Made by a program: the position numbers and the translations under genes
Shown here: positions 1 through 12,613 of the stretch, in pieces
Position numbering within the stretch: position 1 is the stretch's first letter
Layout of the letters: each line of letters starts with the position of its first letter
Notes under the pieces: model-generated
What the model saw: only the letters and a program-made list of their open reading frames with translations
Told to the model about the DNA's origin: nothing
The model's database searches: none
NCBI GenBank assembly: GCA_007844125.1
Contig: CM017560.1
Location: 6,912,759 to 6,976,758 of the forward strand
Length of the DNA stretch: 64,000 bases
Source of the DNA: Sinonovacula constricta
Taxonomy: Eukaryota > Mollusca > Bivalvia > Cardiida > Solecurtidae
Direction: 5' to 3'

Positions 1-18
1 ACATCTTAGTAACCCCAT
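1..18 (-). CDS. Possible start of a coding region leaving the window
   Basis: An ATG at 18-16 on the minus strand begins a frame of at least six codons that is still open at position 1. It is the first ATG after the two short uORFs downstream of the CRE/TATA block. Too little is visible to say what it encodes, and it could be a third uORF. Confidence 0.2.
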
Positions 19-61
19 TACCACGAGATTCACGCGTTTTTCATTATTGTTAACACAGCTT

Positions 62-170
62 TCAGCTTTCCATCTACTGTTTTAGTTTACACCGGAAGTT
101 TTCTATGAATCTCGTTGATGGCGCTGCGACGGATTCTTCCTATTTATATACAGTTAATAGCGTGACGTCA
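62..170 (-). promoter_or_regulatory. CRE/TATA promoter and 5' leader with two minimal uORFs
   Basis: Read on the minus strand, a perfect palindromic cAMP response element (TGACGTCA, 170-163) is followed 12 bases on by a TATA box (TATATAAATA, 150-141). That predicts transcription starting near 120 and running off the left edge. The predicted leader holds a three-codon upstream ORF (Met-Glu-Ser, stop, 73-62) and a four-codon one (Met-Lys-Asn-Ala, stop, 44-30). An ATG at 18-16 opens a frame that continues out of the window. An AP-1-like TGACTCG lies just upstream of the CRE. The spacing is what a TATA promoter needs. The transcript itself is inferred. Confidence 0.45.
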
Positions 171-180
171 CGAGTCAGCG

Positions 181-1744
181 GTCCCTTTAATATATGTCTA
201 TGTTTAAACGATGATTAGAAAAAACACTTTCTTGGAGCATTCATTAAGTTATTTGTCAGTATGAACATAGTATAAAGTATTTCTTGTTGTGCAACTGGCA
301 TATGGCAGCCTGTCATCCACCCGTCCGGCCAGCTTAGTTAGGGAAAAGAGAGAGGGTGCAATCAGAAATACGAAAAATCGAAAATGAAAAGAGAGCAGCA
401 AGGTCAGTCCAAATGGCATTGCCAGGTGCATGGACCAAATGGGACGTACCTGAGCGAAAACTAACATGGCACGAACTGTGTGATACGAAATGCAACAGCT
501 TAGTTTCCTTCTGCGATTAGTGTACAGCCTCCTGCCCACCCGAGCTTACCTTTATAAATGGAAGATGACTGAAGATCCTTTTCGTCAGCTGTGCGGGAAC
601 AAAGGAACCTTCCAGGATATCATGCAAAGTTGTTTTGACCCTGGGACGTTTTCGCTAGAATCGTGATCAAGTACTAATTGAAGATAGACTGGGGAAAGAG
701 AGAAAAAGTGCCCTAAAATCTGCAGGCCCATAATTCATTCAGTTTGTGAAAGAGGGGTGAGGTAATCAAGCACAAGCACAACATCCTGTAAGTCAAGTCT
801 ACTGCAGGAATCAAGTGAATGGGAAATGCAGGTAGACCTGGGAAAGAAACAAGTGCATGTATTTCCTAATTTTGTTCAATCATCCAGACGGCCAGCTATA
901 GTGTTCCGGTCTAATTCTCCTAGCAGGTATTATAAGCAATATGTACGATAAGAAGATTTATATTCTGGTCTAATACAGCCAAACTTTGATGTGAGTGTAA
1001 GGTTTCTTCTACACTGATAGCGAAAGCTTGAAATCAATAGATTGCGAGAACTTGCATTGTTTCTGTAGTGAGCATTTTAGCAAATACAATCTGATTTCAA
1101 TTTCTTAATCTATGATTTTCTTCCAGCTAGTGTCAATAATTAGCATCAAGTCTTGTGATTGTACATATAAAGCAATGTGTAATATTACCGGTATGACCTA
1201 TTGTGGTTTGTAAGAATACATTTTTTTCTTCCCAAAGTTTCAATTCACTTAAATTCTGGCTTGACAATGCAATAAGTGATACATGTAGAACAGTGTTTTT
1301 GCTCATATTATATTCAAATGTAGATTGTTTGTGAACTGTAAGCATTTTTGTAAGGATGTCGGCTTTACCCAAATATGTTTTTAGCGCTAAGAAAACGTTA
1401 ATTTGCGAAAATATTAGTTTAAACGTTTACTGAGCATGTAAATTTGTACATATGATCAACTAATTATTTACAACTACATTTTTATATAATGTTGTAAATG
1501 GTTATTATTATGATGCTCCCTTTTATTCTTGATTGCAAAATATATGATACAAATATGCATGTACATACATACATGTTGTGTTGGAATATAGTCTTAATTG
1601 ACGGAGAAAGATACCATAATGACAGCAAAGGAAAGACAGGATTTTGCTTAAATACCCATAATATGTTCTGAAACATTGTTAATTTGTTCCATAATGAACT
1701 TTCATCCCTACTTCGTTAATTCCTTATTTAAAATAATATTTAAG
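181..1744. other. Gene-free AT-rich stretch
   Basis: No exon with splice signals and no recognisable domain was found on either strand. Frames of up to 96 codons occur on the minus strand at 249-539, but they have no homology that I recognise and no supporting splice sites. Confidence 0.4.
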
Positions 1745-2576
1745 AATATATGACAAAGTCATTTGAGCATTGCAACATATACCAAACTCTGACAAGGCAC
1801 AGGACAAAAGTATTTCACGTGCAAGCCAAGTGAAAAGCAAGAACAAATTGTTCACGTGTCATTTAACCAAAAGAGCAAACCAGACAGCCACCGCCTTGGA
1901 GCGGTCAGTCGGTAATATGGGCCGACTGGGGTGCTTAAACCGGTTTTACAGAGCTCCAACCTCGCACTTCCCGATGGGCCTACCTAATGCAAGCAATGAA
2001 AAGAAGGAAAACTGATGTATTTGAATACGAAAATGTTCAAGCGCTGATGTTTTCTTTAATAAGTCATTACGAATTAAGTGACCTCATTAAAAACTAATGT
2101 CCGCAGTGTTTAGAAATGAAAGGGTATTATTTCGATTAGAAAAACTAAACAAAAATGGATGATTATAAGTGAAATTAACTTTTTGAATCAAGAAAACAAC
2201 ATGACCAGAGAAGAATAAATGGTTGTAGCATCACCTTCTCCTGAAGATGGAATTGCGGAACCAAAGTCCAATGTCAATCAGGAACCAAAGTCCAATGTCA
2301 ATCAAAGGAAATACACGTAACAATCCTTATAGGATGAATTAGATGACAACATAGATTACATGCACGGGGAGATCTTTTACGACCGCCACACTGCAAAAGT
2401 AACATTGCTGCGATCATGAATAAAAATATATGACAAAGTCCTATGAGCATTGCAACATATACCAAACTCTGAGAAGGCACAGGACAAATGTATTTCACGA
2501 GCAAGCCAAGTAAAAAGCAAGAACAAATTGTTCACGTGTCATTTAACCAAAAGAGCAAACCCGACAGCCACCGCCT
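1745..2576. repeat. Dispersed repeat family A, copy 1, with an internal direct repeat
   Basis: About 150 bp at 1745-1893 recur at 2428-2576 (sharing CACAGGACAAA and AAATTGTTCACGTGTC). The part at 1880-2110 recurs, diverged, at 49560-49800 and 49860-50100. The part at 2190-2440 recurs at 50160-50390, sharing AAATGGTTGTAGCATC and TACACGT(A/T)ACAATCC. It is an interspersed element of at least 0.8 kb with no coding capacity that I can see. Within it a 24-bp unit is directly duplicated at 2257-2304. Confidence 0.65.
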
Positions 2577-2689
2577 CACTAACAAACTCATGTGATGGGA
2601 GTCTTTTTTCTGTGAAGATAAAAAAATATACTTTAATAATTGTCTTGCAGTCACTGTTATTTCATGGTCCTAGTGATTGTTTATGACAC

Positions 2690-2755
2690 TGAGCGGGATT
2701 CGAAGCTGGCCTGACGCAGTAAGAACCCAATTCTGTAATGGCTTAACAAAAGAGT
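2690..2755 (-). repeat. tRNA-derived SINE relic
   Basis: A degenerate complement of a pol III B box (GGGATTCGAA) is followed by what may be the A-box side. It is very short and diverged. Confidence 0.25.
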
Positions 2756-2759
2756 TGAC

Positions 2760-5700
2760 TCCCAAACGCAGAACTGTATCGGTTATATACACAGAAAGTT
2801 ATGTTGATTGAGGGTTAAGTGATGTCTGTAGGATAGTCATATGCCTCGCATATTGGTGTCAATGATGTATCTGTTGACAGTGATAAAGATCTTAGACATT
2901 GTGTGATTATAAATGAGAGAAGGCACTACATGAATATGTGTTAGAAAACAAGTACTATCAGTTGTATCACAAAATTAACACAAAGTGCGTGTCTTAACCG
3001 TGCATACTTGCTTCCATAATAAGCATGTAGTTTAGATAGAGTAGTCAGTTCTAAACAAGCTGCAGCGCTGTTAAAATGTTAAAATTTATTGCATATTAAT
3101 AGTTTTTATATAGTTACGGGTTTGTAGAAACCAAATAGTATCATTTTTAAATGTTGTTCTCATGTTCTAGTTAGCGGGGCCATATGTAAAAGGTGTGCAC
3201 TTAACGGATAAGGCACAGATTCCAGAATTTTACACTTGTATTTTTGCTGGCTGTTCCTGGGCGAGCACACATATGTAGAACATTAGTCCGAATATTCAAT
3301 GTGTATAATGTATGTTGAAAATGGTATTTCAATGTAAAATATGGCAACTCTAGCCGTTTTCTTTTTAAAGTTTGCAGATTGAAATCAATATAACAAATTT
3401 TAACAATATTATTACGTTATTATTTTTTCTTGCTCAGACGAAATAAATAGCTCACCTTGCTATATGCACAGGTTGTTTGCGTTTGTTTTGAGTAAGGTTA
3501 AGACAAACTTTTAATCAATGTGAGTTATATCATCAAACGTTAGTATTCAATCAACTCTGATGTTGTATGACATTTCTCTGCCTTTGGATTTGTCAACATT
3601 GGTACAAACATGGAACATGGTACATAAATGAAGATGCTGTGTTATTGCGTGTTTTGTCTGTATGCTAATTGATGATGTGTATCATAATTATTTTTTGTCT
3701 AAAAATGAATATTTTCCTTGAAAAAACACCAAAAAAAAGGAGTGACTTCACTATATTATATGGTAACAAAACAAGCAACATTATTCTAGCAGCTATGACA
3801 CCTACAAACAACTTCTTGTGATGCGGTACAGCAAGGTATATAGCATGATTCCTAAATGTGCTCGAGCTTTGCTCGTTGCCATAACAATGACAGTAAACAA
3901 AAAATGTAATACAACTTCGCAGTCCTTCATGATAAACATGGTAGTGGCGGATTGATTACATTGTCATATGAATTTTCATAGAACTATTTTCATTTCTAAA
4001 GTTATAGCAAAATATACAACTTTACAAATTTTTACACATTTACAAACATTTTAACAATACCTGCTTGCATATTTTGCATTTTAAACATTTTGTCAGTGTT
4101 GGCCAGAATCAATAATGTGGCATTTTATACAACCGTATATACATGTGCTATTAATACGATTTTCTTTCAATAATCAAAAGAATTTAAATAGAATATGTGG
4201 GGTGTTTTAAGACAAGTCAGTATTGATTCAGTTGCAAGATTCAATTAAATATCTAACCGCATCACTTTACCTTATGGATAAAGACACAGTCATGTTAATG
4301 TCATAATTTATCAAACTTTCCCAAGACACTTAACTGATAGTAAGTTACTGATCCAGACAATGGCCTGCTCTATCTGCATAAATCTTTGTATTTATATATT
4401 TTATTGTAAAGATTACTTGTATGTAAGCTACATTGTGCCAAATATGTATAAATACCGGGGATGCAAATCTAATCCTAAAACGATATTCGAATATTCGTTT
4501 AGTATAATCAAATCAGATTCGAATATTTAAAAAAAATGTATGAGAGTGACACATAATAAGAAAATTTGTCATGATGTTCAGTGTGTTTTTTTCAATGAGA
4601 CATGTCTTTTCTGCGATAATTTAAATTATTATCATAACTTTATGCAGAAACGGTGGTAGTTGTATGATTTTAGCATAGCATTCAATTTAAAAACTACGAT
4701 TTCTTCTTTTGAAATACAGAAGGCAATATTATCAATCAGCCATTATCCTGTTTATAAAGAAGGATCAGAAGTGGCGTTTCTTTCCACAATCAGTGGTAAT
4801 TTGCAAAATAGTATAGTCATCGGAGAATGCTAGTAAATGTGCGATTAATGTCATTGTTTCTTAACAATGAGTATTATTGTCAACATTTAAACTCTTATGA
4901 TAAAACTATACAGTAACCAGTCAACGGTAAAAAAAGACCTACAAAGCCCTATATAATTTATGCATTATAAATGGCTACCTTCAACTTGAGTGTCTTTTTG
5001 TTATTATATGTTTTACTTCTTACAATAATATTTACAGTGTAAAGACATATTGCGTAAATGATGACTTATTAGTATTAACATATGATTCTTTAAATTAAAG
5101 GAGCTTCTAAATGTTTACATAGCGATTTGATAAGACCATGTAAAATTGTATTAGATGAAGTTGTAAAACAAATACAAAATAGCTCACAATTTTAACATTT
5201 TGCTCAACCAAACACAAACAATGAATAACCAAAACCTTTCAATTATGTTCTGTAAACTAATCTTCTAAATTACAGTAATATGTATATGAAGCAATTTCGA
5301 TAGGACCAGATGTAGATAATATTGGATCCGCTGTAAAACAACTAGGCCAAAACACGCAGGTTTTATTTTGAGAAATTGATCAAACTACAGCGAATAAACG
5401 GTCTGGATTGATTGGTGTCGGACTGATGTTAAATTGTGATTGATTGTTTGTGGCGCGCTAGAGACAATATATATGGAGTGCACACTGAAATTTGAACATG
5501 GGGAAAGTTTATTTTGCTGATTACTGAACCTGATAAAATAGGGGTCCGAATTCGGAAAACGGCGTTTTATTTTATATATTTTTTATATTTATTTATTTTT
5601 GTGTGTCTGTATCTTTCAAATTAACTTTAAAAATAAACAATAAGATACTGAGAAAAAACCACATACTACGTTCGAGAAAAATACAATCTGAACAATACTT

Positions 5701-7040
5701 ATTTGTTTAACGTGAAGCTGCTGCAAATGTGCACTTTCTGCCCTTACGCTTTAGTTTTATAATTAATAAGTTTACAACTTCCTTTCCTATGTATGTTTCA
5801 TCTGAAAACCTATTTTGTTTAAGATCATTTTATGGTCTCAGGCGTATAAGTTATATATTCTTTTTCTCTGGATTTAAAGTATACTGAAAACTTTCCAATG
5901 AAAGCCATAACTGTTCAAACGTATTTGTTACTTGCTAACTTATTGCTTGAGTCTATTTACCTCGTTCACTTTTTGATTCGTTTTTGATGCTTCGCATCGA
6001 CGACTTTTTTTGTTTTTTAGAGAATTGCTTGGACGTCAATCCAAAGCCATACCATTTCAATTAGGGACATTTAGTTACCAATACACAAGTGACCATTACC
6101 AACTGTCAGGTTTACCCGACTGTTGATTAACTGATGAAATACCATCCTATATATATAATGGATTTTATATTTATTAAAATTTTAATTGTTTCTAATTCGG
6201 AGAGAACGTAGCAAAAACACAGAGAAAAAAAATCGAGGTGACAGAAAATAACATAATTGTTATTACCGCCGTAGTATTGTATAGGAATAAAATAACAATT
6301 ATAAAGTAGAGTTGCAAAACCACAAGAAATTGCAATTACACAAAGTTTTACATATTTCCGCAATATTAAAAATATATACATTTGACCAACTTTGTCAAAG
6401 ACGCTTTAAAGGTAGTTGAGGTACTCATGAAGTTATAAAATCACTGACTTATACCGGACTGGTTACAACACCCTTTGATAAATGATACAACCAGCAATAA
6501 AACTGTTACAGGCATAATTTTATTTTTGAGCATATAATTTAAGATGATATAACTTACTGTTCTTGCTTATATGAATTATGAAAGCCCCAATTCTGATTAT
6601 CCATTGAACTTCTTCTTCTGCAGCTTTCTATTCTACATGGTGTGGTGACCTCGAAGGAATATTCTTACAATTTGAACACGCTACACCACCAAAACTGCTT
6701 TAGATAAGATCACAATAATCATTAAGAAATTGTTTATTATCGTTCGCACCAGTTTGGTCTTATTTTAGGCTTAAATTTGCATACATACCAGTCCTCGTAT
6801 TTATTTCACGATTACACAATATCTTCCCGGTCCCTGTATTTTTCACACAATGTTAAACATTACCCTTCACTTTGTAGTATGAATATTTAGCATTCACATG
6901 TAAGTATTAAAAAAGCCAATTCATTAAAAGATACAGTTTTAAGGTATTATTATACTTATTATTGTGATCATTGTGTAATATATTGTTTTTGATGTAATTT
7001 TTTAAATTGTAATTGTACCATTGTAATATGCAGCGAGTAC
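2760..7040. other. Long gene-free AT-rich stretch
   Basis: Nothing with both coding character and splice signals was found on either strand across 4.3 kb. The sequence is strongly AT-rich with scattered homopolymer runs. Short open frames (for example 6127-6381, minus) are within chance expectation at this base composition. Confidence 0.4.
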
Positions 7041-7044
7041 ACAA

Positions 7045-7290
7045 AGAAAAACTGGGTGAAGAAAAATCCTGTCCCTTACTGGCATCGAACACTTCTCCAC
7101 CTTTACTTTTCACAGCTGGTAAGCTCTCTAGAATGGCTGACCCTGCAAACATCAATCTGAGTCTTCAAGCCATACTAACATCATTTAAGTAAATCTGGGA
7201 GGAGAAAAATCCTATCCTTGGATCGGACCCGGGATCTTCAGTTCTGTAGGCAGACACTCAGCTACGCCGCGAAAAGGTTAACCCAACAAC
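7045..7290 (-). repeat. Two adjacent degenerate tRNA-like SINE relics
   Basis: Two segments, 7045-7160 and 7190-7290, share GAAAAATCCT and then a GGNTCGAACC-like complement of a B box, followed by an A-box-like complement. They look like a tandem pair of old SINE heads on the minus strand. No full element can be delimited. Confidence 0.3.
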
Positions 7291-7299
7291 AAGGCTGTT

Positions 7300-9625
7300 G
7301 GAAGTATCTATATGCACTACACGTCATAGATTTGTGTATTTCTACATCTGTCATGTATTGTACTATTTGTATTGTTATGTTTGCTGCATGGGTCGTGCCA
7401 TCTTCCGGCTGATTTTGAATAAACTTAGGCTTACAATCGACGCCTGATAACCGCAGTAGGCAGACGACCCTTTAGCTCTGTTGTCAGAATATTCATTGTT
7501 ACTACCATAAACTTTCTTTGATTTTGTCCTTGAGGGTTGTTGACAAGTTACCTATTTTTTATTCCTGCTCCAGCTGGATCCTTATGTGTCTGAGTCGTTC
7601 CATCAGTTGGTACACCTGCGCAGAAGCAGACATTATGGTGGATCAGATTTCTGCATCTCCCCAAACACAGATCAGCCATGTTTCATGCACCCAGAACTGC
7701 AGGTCTTCACTGCAAAAAAAAATCGGGCAGTATAGGTTACATGACAATAAATGAATGTTTTTATGCTGCACGTCACCTGGGGCTGAACAAACTGTATCAT
7801 GTTACACATCAGGAAATGTTTCTCTTTTATTGTTTGTTCTGAAGGCTAAAAATCACAAAGTGCATTTTATTATGTCTACAGTGCATTTAGATCTGAATAA
7901 AATAACTTCAATACATATTTAAGGGCAATAAGTGCAGAGGAAATATTTATCATGTATTCAAAGTCATGCTTTGTCAAAAATTAAAACAATTACTGTAATA
8001 AATTAAACCATGATGTGAATTTAAATACAATAAAGCATTATACTTGACAGTATATGGTGACAGAAGGAAACAATTAACAATTTGATTTCTGTCAAGCCGC
8101 CACTAATAAGTATCATCTCCTAGAATATGGTCACATGACAATATCTAGTACAGATCACTGTCATACAATTAAAATAATGCAATGATTTGGACTATTTGGG
8201 ACTTTATATGGTTTACCTGGATATTAAATTATAAAAATCTAATTGCTTGGTAACAATAAAAAATAAATTATGGCCTGGCTCTGTGATTTCCAAGTTAATC
8301 ACACTTGCAACAATTGCTGAGAAACATGACTTTGAGTGAGTTTAAATTAGAGTTCTTTTACTGAATGTGGATGCCATTTTTAAAATATTCTGTTCATTTT
8401 ATCGAAGGCGGACAAGCACTCTCCCGTATTTTTTTCCCGTATTTTTTTCATCGTACCTTTTCCACATTTAGCAATAATGTTTATTTGGTTCGCACAGTTA
8501 AGTCTAGTAAAGACACTGCTAAAACATCGGGTTTTTTTTTTTTCTGGAAGATATATTGCAAAGTAGAGAGTAATTTTATAATTTAGTAATCTGCAGTTGT
8601 GAAAAGGACCAGGTCTAGCAATAGTACTTAACAATTTGTGCAGTTTTCGAGGGCTCAAAAATGTTTCAAATATTTAAACACGTCTGTATGCTTTGATTAT
8701 TGTAGCAATGTACTCCTTTACGATTATATTATTAACTTTGTTTATATTGTACTCTTCTGAAAAATAGTTATATGCAGTTCCGACTTCTACTCTACACTAG
8801 GTACATATGAGTTTGAAATAAGTCCAGAAGCTTTCGGGTAATTATCCAGAAAAATAATTAATGAACTTAATTCATAGCGTATGTAGAGTTAAGGTTCTTG
8901 TGCATTGCACTTTTACCAATCACCGGGTATCTTAACTTAAAAAACTTAAAGCAAATACATAGATCTCACTTCTTACTATCACCATGTATCTATTTACCAA
9001 GTCTGAAGTGAACCCATGTAGTAGATATTGAGTTATTTCTCGGACAATCAAGTCGAATGAAGAGGGACGGGAGATAAATGATAAAAAGTACGGGAATAAG
9101 GAACAGTTCTCGTTATTGTACACAGCACTCAGACTCATCACTAGGTACTTATATATATGATTAGAATTCATCTGGTAGTCCTCGAGTTATTATTTTGAAA
9201 AGAAATTTATAACCATTAATGTAACTCGTTTCGCTGTACAAATTATACTTTATTATCCCCGTGGGTTATGCCATTCATAAAATTATTGATAATTTTATTG
9301 GACCTCCATGCAAAAATAAATATACATATTACCAGCGGTAGAATGAAAAATAGAATTTATCATGGTGCAATGTAAATATATTTACATTTCAGTCAATGAC
9401 AGACAAATATGTAAAAAAACTAGCTTCCGTTAACCCGACCACATATGTGTGCGCACAAAATAAAGTAAAATGTCTAAGTATTTTGAAAAACTTTTTGGAA
9501 ACTACTTATTAAACTCTTAGCTAAACGTAAGTTCTCATTCTCCTATGTTCGCCGACACAGATCAATGGATGTTGAAACCTTCTGTACAAATATGTGCATC
9601 CTTTATTCCAAGATTCCACACACAC
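7300..9625. other. Gene-free AT-rich stretch
   Basis: No exon or RNA gene was found. The overlapping frames at 8365-8658 on both strands contain homopolymer runs (a T run near 8531) and look non-coding. Confidence 0.35.
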
Positions 9626-9630
9626 ACATG

Positions 9631-11730
9631 TAGGTCCCCTGGCAATCGGCTGTTGATAAGTTTCCTGGCTACCCGCTGTTGGTACGTTCCTTGACACCTC
9701 TGTGGGTAGGTTCCTTGACAAACGTAGTAGGTAGGTTCCCTAGCAACAAGCTTTAGGTAGGTTGCCTGGCAACCCGCTGAGGGTAAGTTCCCTGGCGACC
9801 TGATGAGAGTTAGTTCCCTGACAATTCGCTGAGTGTTGGTTCCCTGACAACCAGCTGTGGATAGGTTCCCTGACAACCCGCAGTGGATAGGTTCCCTGAC
9901 AACCCGCTGTGGATCGGTTCCCTGACAATCCGCTGTGAATAGGTTCCCTGACAACCCGCTGTGGATAGGTTCCCTGACAACCCGCAGTGGGTAGGTTCCC
10001 TAACAACCCGCTGTGGATAGGTTCCCTGACAATCCGCTGTGAATAGGTTCCCTGACAACCCGCAGTGGATAGGTTCCCTGACATTCCGCTGTGGATAGGT
10101 TCCCTAACAACCCGCTGTGGATAGGTTCCCTGACAATCCGCTGTGAATAGGTTCCCTGACAACCCGCAGTGGGTAGGTTCCCTGACAACTCGATGTGGAT
10201 AGGTTCCCTGACAACCCGCTGTGGATAGGTTCTCTGACAACCCGCAGTGGATAGGTTCCCTGACAACCCGCTGTGGATAGGTTCCCTAACAACCCGCTGT
10301 GGATAGGTTCCCTGACAATCCGCTGTGAATAGGTTCCCTGACAACCCGCAGTGGGTAGGTTCCCTGACAACTCGATGTGGATAGGTTCCCTGACAACCCG
10401 CTGTGGATAGGTTCTCTGACAACCCGCAGTGGATAGGTTCCCTGACAACCCGCTGTGGATAGGTTCCCTGACAACCCGCAGTGGGTACGTTCCATGACAA
10501 CACGCTGTGGATAGGTTCCCTGACAACCCGCTGTGGATAGGTTCCCTGACAACCCGCAGTGGATAGGTTCCCTGACAACCCGCAGTGGCATAGGTTCCCT
10601 GACAACCCGCAGTGGGTAGGTTCCCTGACAACCCGCTGTGGATAGGTTCCCTGACAACCCGCTGTGGATAGGTTCCCTGACAAGCCGCTGTGGATGGGTT
10701 CCCTGACAAGCCGCTGTGGATAGGTTCCCTGACAACCCGCAGTGGGTAGGTTCCCTGACAACCCGCTGTGGATAGGTTCCCTGACAACCCGCTGTGGATA
10801 GGTTCCCTGACAACCCGCTGTGGATAGGTTCCATGACAAGCCGCTGTGGATAGGTTCTCTGACAAGCCGCTGTGGATAGGTTCCCTGACAATCTGCTGTG
10901 GGTAGGTTCCCTGACAACCCGCTGTGGATAGGTTCCCTGACAACCCGAAGTCGGAAGGGTCCCTGACAATCCGCTGTGGGTAGGTTCCCTGACAATCCGC
11001 AGTGGGTAGGTTCCCTGACAACCCGCAGTGGGTAGGTTCCCTGACAACCCGCTGTGGATAGGTTCCCTGACAACCCGCTGTGGATAGGATCCCTCCCTGG
11101 AGACAAGCAGTGGGTAGGTTCCACGAGAACCCGCTGAGGGTATGTTCCCTGACAACCCGCAGTGGGTAGGTTCCCTGACAACCCGCTGTGGATAGGTTCC
11201 CTGACAACCCGCTGTGGATAGGATCCCTACCTGGAAACAAGCAGTGGATAGGTTCCACGAGAACCCGCTGAGGGTATGTTCCCTGACAACGCGCAGTCGG
11301 AAGGGTCCCTGACAACCCGCTGTGGGTAGGTTCCCTCCCTGGAAACAAGCAGTGGGTAGGTTCCATGAGAACCCGGTGAGGGTATGTTCCCTGACAACTC
11401 GCAGTCGGTAGGGTCCCTGACAACCCGCTGTGGGTAGGTTCCCTGACAACCCGCAGTCGGTAGGGTCCCTGACAACCCGCTGTGGGTAGGTTCCCTGACA
11501 ACCCGCTGTGGGTAGGGTCTCTGACAACTCGCTGTGGGTAGGGTCCCAGACAACCCGCTGTGGGTAGGTTCCCTCCCTGGAAACAAAAAGGTGGGTAGGT
11601 TCCATGAGAACCCGATGAGGGTATGTTCCCTGACAACCCGCAGTGGGGAGGGTCCCTGACAACCCGCTGTGGGTAGTTTCCCTTCCACTCGCTGTGGGTA
11701 GGTTCCTTGACAACCCGCTGTGGGCAGGGC
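9631..11730. repeat. 26-bp minisatellite, about 80 copies
   Basis: The unit is close to GGTTCCCTGACAACCCGCTG followed by TGGATA, 26 bp, repeated from about 9631 to 11730. Common variants replace CTGTGGATA by CAGTGGGTA. Four units near 11090, 11225, 11335 and 11575 carry a variant CTCCCTGGAAACAAGCAG insert type. A block of seven units is itself duplicated: the TCCCTAAC variant at 10101 recurs at 10283, which is 182 bp or 7 x 26 away. The minus strand is largely stop-free in all three frames, so frames of up to 557 codons arise from the repeat. There is no start, splice or promoter context to make it a gene. Confidence 0.95.
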
Positions 11731-11739
11731 CCATGTTTT

Positions 11740-12531
11740 ATGAGCTCAATTTTTTGGAAGGATGTTGTAGTACCCATATATTTTTTTTGGTGAGTCTTTT
11801 TGTACCTTTAAATGAAGATACGTACTTAATTTTTAAATCTTTAATTGCTTTGTGTTCTTTGTTTCGTCGCTTGTCTCTAAAAAGTATTAATTTCACCGAA
11901 AGCCGGGCCTATGCGAACCCTGTGTAACTCATCTCTACGAATAGATTTAAAACAAAACTGTATTTAAGCGGATAACTTATAAAAACAAACGACAGTACAG
12001 CAAAAGCATTAACAGCGAAAGAAGCAAACGACTCGCAAATAAACATTTATAACGATCAAATTATAAGGGTTTACGGCTGGTTTCTCTGGTTTTATAATTT
12101 ATGTGTAATCTTCTGTGTTTAAGGCTTGCAACAACAGCGAATGCAGCACTTTATCATCGTCATACCATTTTTCTCTTCATCACCATTAACAACAGTATCA
12201 CAAATCCCCCCCCCACCCCCACGCCCCCTTTTATTCTCCTCCACTCCCTCTAATTCACTTCCTTATTGTCTTATTCCACTTCTGATAAGACTGTCTACCA
12301 GGAACAAAAACATGCACTAACAATGGAGGTCTCCGAGGAGACCAGTTGTCATATACTCAATAAATATATACATGCAAGTGATAAATGAGTTAAATGACAG
12401 AACGTATACTAATCCTCTCCTAACCCCAGATGACCCTTTATCTCTCCTTACGCGTCTCCAATCATATTTTCTCCATTAGGCCGTCTGATTAAACCAAACA
12501 TACAACGTCCTAATATTTTCAATTGACAACT
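11740..12531. other. Upstream region of the WSC receptor gene
   Basis: No exon was found. A CCAAT motif lies near 12458 and a pyrimidine-rich C/T tract at 12200-12260. No convincing TATA box lies just before the ATG at 12532, so the promoter or a non-coding first exon is undetermined. Confidence 0.3.
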
Positions 12532-12613
12532 ATGAAAATAAGTGATATTTTAGCAAACTTATTTCAGATTATTTCAGTGTTCCTATTCTTAAACCGAGTT
12601 AATGGACTTAACG
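12532..12613 (+). CDS. WSC receptor exon 1: signal peptide
   Basis: The ATG at 12532 opens 27 codons with a polar start (MKISDILANL), a hydrophobic core (IISVFLFL) and a small-residue cleavage region ending in Asn-Gly-Leu-Asn. It ends in phase 1 at a consensus donor, G|GTAAGT, at 12614. The next domain exon, 18565, starts in the matching phase, and the joined codon is GGT (Gly), the usual first residue of a WSC domain. An intron of nearly 6 kb follows. Assignment to this gene rests on phase and orientation; no other signal exon lies between. Confidence 0.6.

Noticed and set aside
249..539. 96-codon minus frame near the left promoter
   Set aside because: It lies upstream of the inferred minus-strand start site and has no recognisable domain.
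9521..11777. Long minus-strand frames (up to 557 codons) as a repeat-protein gene
   Set aside because: They exist in three frames at once and follow the 26-bp unit exactly. There is no splice, promoter or non-repeat protein segment.
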